DNA of 11,005 bases, taken from an uncultured Clostridia bacterium (GTDB lineage Bacteria; Bacillota; Clostridia; Oscillospirales; Oscillospiraceae). Below the pieces are notes generated by a model, which was not told where the DNA came from, did not search any database, and saw only the letters and a list, made by a program, of their open reading frames with translations. Shown piece by piece: positions 6,531 through 11,005 of this stretch (position 1 is the first letter of the stretch; every line of letters begins with the position of its first letter). A program made the position numbers and the translations under genes. The DNA is taken from NCBI GenBank assembly GCA_947167725.1, contig CAMVJF010000039.1, positions 1 to 11,005 on the forward strand, read 5' to 3'.

Positions 6531-7817
6531 ATGGCGAACAACACCGATCCCGGACTCCAGCGCGAGATCATCTATTCGATCTATGTCCGCGCGCACACCG
6601 AGGAGGGGACCTTCCTCTCGATCATCCCGGATCTCGACCGTATCCGCGCCCTCGGCGCGGACTGGATCTGGTTCATGCCCATCCACCCCATCGGCGTGAA
6701 GGGCAAAAAGGGCAGCCTCGGCTGTCCTTACGCCAACCGCGACTACCGCGCGACCAACCCCGCCTACGGCAGCATGGAGGATTTCCGTACGCTCTGCGCC
6801 GAGATCCGCCGCCGCGGCATGAAGGTGATGATCGACGTGGTCTACAACCACACCTCGCCCGACGCCGTGCTGCTGGAGGAGCACCCGGAGTTCTACTGGC
6901 GCGACGCGGAGGGGAAGGTCGGCAACAAGATCGGCGACTGGGCCGACGTCGTCGACCTCGATTACCGCTGCCGCGCGCTCTGGGACTACCAGATCGAGAG
7001 CCTGAGGATGTGGGCGCAGCTCGTCGACGGCTTCCGCTGCGACGTGGCCTCCTTTGTCCCGCTCGCATTCTGGAAGGCCGCGCGCGAGGCCGTCGCGGAG
7101 GTCAACCCCGACTGCGTGTGGCTCGCCGAGAGCGTCCACATGAGCTACGGCAACTACGCCCGCCGCGAGGGCTTTCTCTCCACGCGTGACAGCGAGCTCT
7201 TCGACGCGTTCGACCTCGAGTATCAGTACGACGTGTTCGAGAGTTTCGAGCGTTTTCTCCGCGGCGAGGGCGCGCTGCACGAGTTCTGCGAGCAGCTGAA
7301 CCTGCAGGAGGCGCTCTACCGCGAAAATTACAACAAGCTGCGCTTCCTCGAAAACCACGACCAGCCGCGCATCGCTTCCCGCGTCGCGGACGGGCGGGCG
7401 CTCGACAACTATCACGCGATGCTCTTCTTCCTCAAGGGCGCGACCCTGCTCTATGCCGGCGAGGAATATTCCTGCACGCACTGCCCCAGCCTCTTCGAGC
7501 GGGAGGTCTTTCCCCGTACGGGCCGGGATATCGGCGCGCTGCTGCGCCGTCTCGCGGAGATCAAAAAGACCGCCCTCGGGGAGGCGGACGGCTTCGACGC
7601 GCGCGCCGACGACGCACATGCGATCGCCGTGATGGAGCGCGTCGGCGAGAAGGGACGCGCCTGGGGCGTGTTCTCCCTGCGCGGCGAGAGCGGGAGCGTG
7701 AAGCTCGGCGCGCCGGACGGCCGGTATGAGAACCTCGTCGACGGCGAGAGCGTCCTTGTGAAAAACGGACAAGTTTTCTGCGCCGGGAAGCCCCTTATTT
7801 TTACAGCTTCCGCGTGA
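6531..7817 (+). CDS. GH13 alpha-amylase-family glycoside hydrolase or transglycosylase, cytoplasmic
   Basis: A 428-residue (beta/alpha)8-barrel enzyme acting on alpha-glucosidic bonds. All four GH13 regions are present: region I DVVYNH (102-107), region II GFRCDVAS (167-174, nucleophile Asp171), region III WLAES (198-202... general acid Glu200) and region IV ENHDQ (274-278, Asp277). GCPYANRDYRATNPAYGSM (64-82) is the usual early active-site loop. LLYAGEE (306-312) precedes the last barrel strands, and a short beta-rich domain of about 70 residues ends the protein. There is no signal peptide or carbohydrate-binding module, so it should act on internal oligosaccharides or glycogen-like substrates. 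The ATG at 6531 has AAGGAG at 6515-6520, 10 bases upstream and overlapping the DUF4298 stop. No sugar transporter, phosphorylase or glycogen gene lies nearby, so substrate and subfamily remain open. The fold and catalytic residues are certain; the exact reaction is not. Confidence 0.93.
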   Translation: MANNTDPGLQREIIYSIYVRAHTEEGTFLSIIPDLDRIRALGADWIWFMPIHPIGVKGKKGSLGCPYANRDYRATNPAYGSMEDFRTLCAEIRRRGMKVMIDVVYNHTSPDAVLLEEHPEFYWRDAEGKVGNKIGDWADVVDLDYRCRALWDYQIESLRMWAQLVDGFRCDVASFVPLAFWKAAREAVAEVNPDCVWLAESVHMSYGNYARREGFLSTRDSELFDAFDLEYQYDVFESFERFLRGEGALHEFCEQLNLQEALYRENYNKLRFLENHDQPRIASRVADGRALDNYHAMLFFLKGATLLYAGEEYSCTHCPSLFEREVFPRTGRDIGALLRRLAEIKKTALGEADGFDARADDAHAIAVMERVGEKGRAWGVFSLRGESGSVKLGAPDGRYENLVDGESVLVKNGQVFCAGKPLIFTASA

Positions 7818-7825
7818 TTTTTCCG

Positions 7826-7855
7826 TTGCGCCGCGGGGGCGCGGGGAATTATAAT
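7826..7855 (+). promoter_or_regulatory. Probable sigma-A-type promoter for guaA
   Basis: A perfect TATAAT at 7850-7855 sits in an AT-rich island within very GC-rich DNA. TTGCGC at 7826-7831 lies 18 bases upstream and matches only the TTG half of the -35 consensus. The transcript would begin near 7862, leaving a leader of about 36 bases before the guaA ATG. That is too short for a purine riboswitch, and none of its conserved sequence is visible. GCGCC (7828-7832) and GGCGC (7838-7842) form an inverted repeat overlapping the -35 and spacer. It could affect activity, but no regulator can be named. Confidence 0.6.
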
Positions 7856-7897
7856 ACTTTCATCCCATATAGAAATAAGAACGGAGGATCCTGTTCC

Positions 7898-8881
7898 ATG
7901 AAACTCGAATCACGTCCCGAAAACATGCAGCGCATCAACAGCCCCGCGCTGGCGCAGGCCTATATCGACGAGCGCATCGCCATGCTGCGCGAGCAGATCG
8001 GCGGCAGGAAGGTGCTCCTCGCCCTCTCCGGCGGGGTGGATTCCTCGGTCGTTGCGGCGCTGCTGATCCGCGCGATCGGCAAGCAGCTCACCTGCGTGCA
8101 CGTCAACCACGGGCTGCTTCGCAAGGGCGAGCCGGAGCAGGTCATCCGCGTGTTCCGCGACGAAATGGACGCCAACCTCATTTACGTCGACGCGACCGAC
8201 CGTTTCCTTGACAAGCTGGCGGGCGTCTCCGACCCCGAGCAGAAGCGCAGGATCATCGGCGGCGAATTCATCGAGGTCTTTGCCGAGGAGGCGCGCAAGC
8301 TCGACGGCATCACCTTCCTCGGCCAGGGTACGATTTGGCCCGACATCCTCGAGAGCGAGGCGGGCATCAAGGCCCACCACAACGCCGGCGGGCTGCCGGA
8401 GGATCTGAAATTCGAGCTCGTCGAGCCGGTCCGCATCCTCTTCAAGGACGAGGTGCGCGAGGTCGGCCGCGCGCTCGGTCTGCCCGAGGGCATGGTCAAC
8501 CGCCAGCCCTTCCCCGGCCCGGGGCTCGGCGTGCGCTGCCCCGGCGCCATCACGCGCGACCGTCTCGAGGCGGTGCGCGAGGCCGACGCCATCCTGCGCG
8601 AGGAGTTCGCCGCCGCAGGCCTCGCGGGCAAGGTCTGGCAGTACTTCACCGTCGTGCCGGACTTCAAATCCACCGGCATCCGCGACGGCAAGCGCACCTT
8701 CGAGTGGCCCGTCATCATCCGCGCGATCAACACCACCGACGCGATGAGCGCCACGGTCGAGGAGCTCCCCTTCGCGCTGATGCAGAAGCTCGTCGCGCGC
8801 ATTACCTCGGAGGTAAAGGGCGTCAACCGCGTGCTCTACGACTTCACGCCGAAGCCTTGCGCCACGATCGAATACGAATAA
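7898..8881 (+). CDS. guaA: GMP synthetase, ATP-pyrophosphatase and dimerisation domains only (no glutaminase domain)
   Basis: GuaA adenylates XMP with ATP and amidates it to GMP. This protein has 327 residues instead of about 510-525. It begins roughly 20 residues before the ATP-pyrophosphatase domain. The P-loop LALSGGVDSSVV is at 41-52, followed by HVNHGLLRKGE (68-78) and GQGTIWPDILES (142-153). Next come KAHHNAGGLPEDLKFELVEP (158-177) and the XMP-site loop RQPFPGPGLGVR (202-213). The C-terminal dimerisation domain ends KPCATIEYE. The N-terminal class I glutaminase domain is absent, and no such domain lies upstream, where a promoter and an unrelated gene are found. The ATG at 7898 has GGAGG at 7883-7887, 10 bases away; an ATG at 7925 is a weaker alternative. 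It resembles the separate synthetase subunit (GuaAB) of archaea in layout. It either uses ammonia directly or pairs with a glutaminase subunit encoded elsewhere. Confidence 0.93.
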   Translation: MKLESRPENMQRINSPALAQAYIDERIAMLREQIGGRKVLLALSGGVDSSVVAALLIRAIGKQLTCVHVNHGLLRKGEPEQVIRVFRDEMDANLIYVDATDRFLDKLAGVSDPEQKRRIIGGEFIEVFAEEARKLDGITFLGQGTIWPDILESEAGIKAHHNAGGLPEDLKFELVEPVRILFKDEVREVGRALGLPEGMVNRQPFPGPGLGVRCPGAITRDRLEAVREADAILREEFAAAGLAGKVWQYFTVVPDFKSTGIRDGKRTFEWPVIIRAINTTDAMSATVEELPFALMQKLVARITSEVKGVNRVLYDFTPKPCATIEYE

Positions 8882-8891
8882 GAAAAGCATC

Positions 8892-8914
8892 GCGGGCCGC
8901 GTCAAGCGGCCCGC
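8892..8914. terminator. GC hairpin after guaA, possible weak terminator
   Basis: GCGGGCCGC (8892-8900), loop GTCAA and GCGGCCCGC (8906-8914) form a perfect 9-bp, almost all GC stem starting 10 bases after the guaA stop. On the plus strand the following bases (AAGACTTCACTG) lack a T-run, so intrinsic termination would be weak. The minus-strand exit (ATGCTTTTCTTA) is richer in T. It may attenuate read-through into the acyltransferase gene or protect the guaA mRNA 3' end. Confidence 0.5.
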
Positions 8915-8987
8915 AAGACTTCACTGACCCGGAAAAAGGACGAAATGCGGCGGCACTCTGCCGCGCGGCGGAAGGGAGGGAGAAAGA

Positions 8988-10010
8988 GTGAACACGGAAC
9001 AGCATATCGCCGGACGATATGAGAATCTCGACGGCCTGCGGGTCTTTGCCTGCGTCGGCATCGTGCTGATGCACGTGCTGGGAAACGGGGATTTCGGCCT
9101 GCGCGGCTTCGTTTTCGAGCGGCTGATCCCCTCGTTCACGAACTTCACCTATCTCTTCATGCTCCTCTCCGCCTTTTCCCTGTGCTGCGGCTATTTCAGC
9201 GCTCTCGCGGAGGGCCGCTTTGATCCCGAGCGTTTTTACCGCCGCCGCTACGCGCGCATCTGGCCGTGCTTTGCGATCCTCTGCGCCGTCGAGCTGCTCG
9301 CAAGACCGAGCCTCCGGGCGCTGTACGACTTCCTCGCCGACCTCTCACTGGCCTTCGGATTGATCCCGGCGCACGGGATCGAGGTGATCGGGGTCGGCTG
9401 GTTCCTCGGCGTCCTGTTCGTGTTTTACATGATCTTCCCCTTCTTTGCCTTTTTGATGATGCGCAAGGGGCGCGCGTGGCTCGCGTTCGGCGCGGCGGTC
9501 GCGCTCAACGCCCTGTGCCGGCTCCGCTTCCCGGCGGCGGTCGGGCGGGTGAATTTCATCTATTGCGCGATGTTCTTCGCCGCGGGCGGTCTGCTCTGGC
9601 TGTACCGCGAGCGTTTCACGGGCAGGCTCTGCACGCTGCTCGCGCCGGCGCTCGCGCTGCTCGCCGCGGTATTCTTCTTCACGGTCAGTCCCTCGGACTA
9701 TACGAGCCTTGTGCTGTTCTCGCTCCTGACGATCTCTGCGATCGCCTGTGAGGACCGCGCTGCGAAGGTCCTTCTGCAAAACCGCGCCGCGCGCTTCCTC
9801 AGCTCGATCTCCCTCGAGATCTATCTCTGCCATATGGCGGTATTCCGCGTGCTGGAAAAGCTCGGCCTTGTCCACGCGCTGCAAAGACCCGCGCTCGATT
9901 ACGCGCTCACATCGCTCGCAACGCTGCTCGGCGCCGTCACGGCGGCGTATGCACTCCGCCGACTGATCCGCGGGCTCGAGTCCCTCACGCGAAAGAGAAA
10001 AAAGAACTGA
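8988..10010 (+). CDS. Acyltransferase family 3 (OafA/YrhL-type) membrane protein
   Basis: A 340-residue integral membrane O-acyltransferase of the Acyl_transf_3 family. These enzymes move acetyl or other acyl groups onto cell-surface sugars, peptidoglycan or lipids. LDGLRVFACVGIVLMHV at 14-30 carries the family's Arg18 and putative active-site His29 in the first membrane helix. RFYRRRYARIWP (81-92) is the conserved basic loop, and GVGWFLGVLFVFYMIFP (134-150) the conserved fourth-helix region. SISLEIYLCHMAVF lies in the penultimate helix. About ten hydrophobic segments span the protein, which ends in a basic cytoplasmic tail (RKRKKN). No SGNH domain is fused. The GTG at 8988 is preceded by GGGAGG (8974-8979) at 8 bases; no nearby in-frame ATG competes. 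It lies 106 bases after guaA and converges on the LysR gene. The acceptor molecule cannot be told, since no polysaccharide genes are in view. Confidence 0.88.
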   Translation: MNTEQHIAGRYENLDGLRVFACVGIVLMHVLGNGDFGLRGFVFERLIPSFTNFTYLFMLLSAFSLCCGYFSALAEGRFDPERFYRRRYARIWPCFAILCAVELLARPSLRALYDFLADLSLAFGLIPAHGIEVIGVGWFLGVLFVFYMIFPFFAFLMMRKGRAWLAFGAAVALNALCRLRFPAAVGRVNFIYCAMFFAAGGLLWLYRERFTGRLCTLLAPALALLAAVFFFTVSPSDYTSLVLFSLLTISAIACEDRAAKVLLQNRAARFLSSISLEIYLCHMAVFRVLEKLGLVHALQRPALDYALTSLATLLGAVTAAYALRRLIRGLESLTRKRKKN

Positions 10011-10020
10011 ACGGAAAACG

Positions 10021-10068
10021 AAACGGGGAGGCCCTGAACGCAAAACGCGAACGGGGCCTCCCCGTTTT
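10021..10068. terminator. Strong bidirectional intrinsic terminator
   Basis: A perfect 14-bp inverted repeat, AAACGGGGAGGCCC (10021-10034) and GGGCCTCCCCGTTT (10054-10067), is separated by a 19-base loop. On the plus strand the stem ends in a TTTT run at 10065-10068. On the minus strand it exits into GTTTCGTTTTCC. It starts 11 bases after the acyltransferase stop and ends 14 bases before the 3' end of the LysR gene, so it can serve both convergent transcripts. Confidence 0.9.
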
Positions 10069-10081
10069 ATGTCCCGCGCCG

Positions 10082-11005
10082 TCAGGCGCTGCCGTCGCCG
10101 AACTGCTCCTGCAGCAGCTCGATAAAGCTCTGCATATAGCGCGTGAGCTGGCAGTCCTGGCGGTAGATGATCTTGAAGGTGCTGTAAATATGGCGCGAAT
10201 CCCTGCCGACGGAGAAGAAGCGGGGGAGATTCTCCTCGGAGCGGTACTGGTTCTCGGTGAAAAAGCTCGGCACGAAGGTCGGTCCCATGCCATTGGCGGA
10301 CATGCGGATGGCGGTTTCGATATTGGCCGTCGAGATGTAGTTTTTCGGATAGAAATTATAGTCCGCAAAGATCTGGTCCGCAAGGAAGCGCGTATACTGG
10401 CCGGCCTTGAGCAGGATGAAGGTCTCGTCCTTCAGCAGCGACAGATCGATCCAGGGGAAGGAGGAGCCGACGTCCTCCTTGGCCTGCGCGATGGCGGGGT
10501 GCCCCTCCGGAAGCGAAAGCAGCAGCTCCTCGGTGAAGAGCGGCTTGGCCACGAAGAGCTTGGCGAAGCTGCTGACGGGGCCTTTCGTGATCAGGAGGTC
10601 GATCATCCCCTCGGCGAGCTTGTTCTCGAGCTTGTATGAGCTCTCCTCGAAAAGCTGGATCTCGACGTTGGGGTATTTCTCACGAAACAGGGGGATCGTC
10701 TTGGACAGCAGGAGCGGGCTTCGGGAGTTGGAGGTGCCGACGCGCAGCAGGCCGTGGATCAGATTCCCGGTGCTCTTGAGCTCGTTCGTCATGGTGGTGA
10801 AGGTTTCCATCATGGCGTGGGCCGCCTCGAGATACTTCTGCCCCGCGTCGGTGAGGATCAGATGCTTGCCGACACGCTCAAAGAGCTTGACGTCAAGATA
10901 ATTCTCCAGATTCTTCACATACTTGCTCAGAGCGGGCTGGGAGATATACAGCCGCTCCGCGGCCTTGGAGACGCTTCCGCAGGCCTGGATCTCGATGATG
11001 TACTG
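10082..11005 (-). CDS. LysR-family transcriptional regulator (N-terminus cut by window edge)
   Basis: A LysR-type regulator reading leftward, with 307 residues visible. The frame is open to base 11005, so only the first few residues are missing. The N-terminal winged helix-turn-helix is clear: ACGSVSKAAERLYISQPALS is followed by KYVKNLENYLDVKLFERVGK and LILTDAG. A linker helix (EAAHAMMETFTTMTNEL) leads into the effector-binding domain, with LLRVGTSNSRSPLLLSK starting the first subdomain. The first GTG after the helix-turn-helix (10916-10918) is internal and not a start. The stop is at 10082-10084. LysR regulators usually control a divergent neighbour, which would lie to the right and outside this window. 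The convergent acyltransferase is therefore not an obvious target. The effector is unknown: the binding domain shows no feature I can tie to a ligand. Confidence 0.95.
   Translation of the reverse strand, partial: QYIIEIQACGSVSKAAERLYISQPALSKYVKNLENYLDVKLFERVGKHLILTDAGQKYLEAAHAMMETFTTMTNELKSTGNLIHGLLRVGTSNSRSPLLLSKTIPLFREKYPNVEIQLFEESSYKLENKLAEGMIDLLITKGPVSSFAKLFVAKPLFTEELLLSLPEGHPAIAQAKEDVGSSFPWIDLSLLKDETFILLKAGQYTRFLADQIFADYNFYPKNYISTANIETAIRMSANGMGPTFVPSFFTENQYRSEENLPRFFSVGRDSRHIYSTFKIIYRQDCQLTRYMQSFIELLQEQFGDGSA

Noticed and set aside
7828..7842. Hairpin GCGCC/GGCGC as a terminator for the GH13 gene
   Set aside because: It is only 5 bp and is followed by GGGGAATT rather than a T-run; it lies within the promoter region instead.
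7814..7897. Longer guaA starting at 7814
   Set aside because: It would run through the promoter-like TATAAT and the ribosome binding site, and the added residues match nothing in the family.
7856..7897. Purine riboswitch in the guaA leader
   Set aside because: The leader is only about 36-40 bases and shows none of the conserved purine-aptamer sequence or its three-way junction.
6513..8905. Long minus-strand open frames opposite the GH13 and guaA genes
   Set aside because: Same shadow effect; composition is low in complexity and there are no domains or ribosome binding sites.
8950..8964. 6-bp hairpin GCGGCA/TGCCGC before the acyltransferase gene
   Set aside because: Short, with a 3-base loop and no T-run, and expected by chance in DNA this GC-rich.

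Overview
The window looks like a chromosomal housekeeping stretch from a GC-rich member of the Firmicutes, most likely an anaerobic Clostridia lineage of the gut type. That placement is an inference. It rests on strong AGGAGG-type ribosome binding sites, GC-rich third codon positions, an ATGA-coupled operon style, an ammonia-only NadE, an animal-like adenylosuccinate lyase and a DUF4298 protein. I see no mobile element, CRISPR array, tRNA, rRNA or phage gene.

Layout. Positions 1-6083 hold a tightly packed plus-strand operon: the C-terminal half of mutS, a CPBP-family membrane protease, trmO (tRNA m6t6A37 methyltransferase), nadE (NH3-dependent NAD synthetase), purB and purA. Three of these junctions are ATGA start/stop overlaps and two are gaps of a few bases. 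At 6083-6214 lies a short stretch that reads like the tail of a lost gene. It is followed by a small DUF4298 protein and a cytoplasmic GH13 alpha-amylase-family enzyme. An AT-rich promoter then drives guaA, encoded here as a GMP synthetase without its glutaminase domain. After a GC-rich hairpin comes a membrane acyltransferase of the OafA/YrhL family. It converges on a LysR-type regulator on the minus strand, and the two share a strong bidirectional terminator. The regulator runs off the right edge.

How the genes fit together. PurA and PurB are the two steps from IMP to AMP, and GuaA makes GMP from XMP, so both purine branches end inside this window. NadE and GuaA are both N-type ATP pyrophosphatases, and both appear here as bare synthetase domains with no fused glutaminase. 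That suggests a cell that can rely on free ammonia, or on glutaminase subunits encoded elsewhere. MutS and TrmO add DNA repair and translational fidelity. The membrane protease, GH13 enzyme, acyltransferase and regulator have no assignable substrate from sequence alone.

I found no convincing new multi-gene system. The observations most worth a second look are the glutaminase-less GuaA, the relict reading frame after purA, and the amylase-family gene embedded among nucleotide genes.
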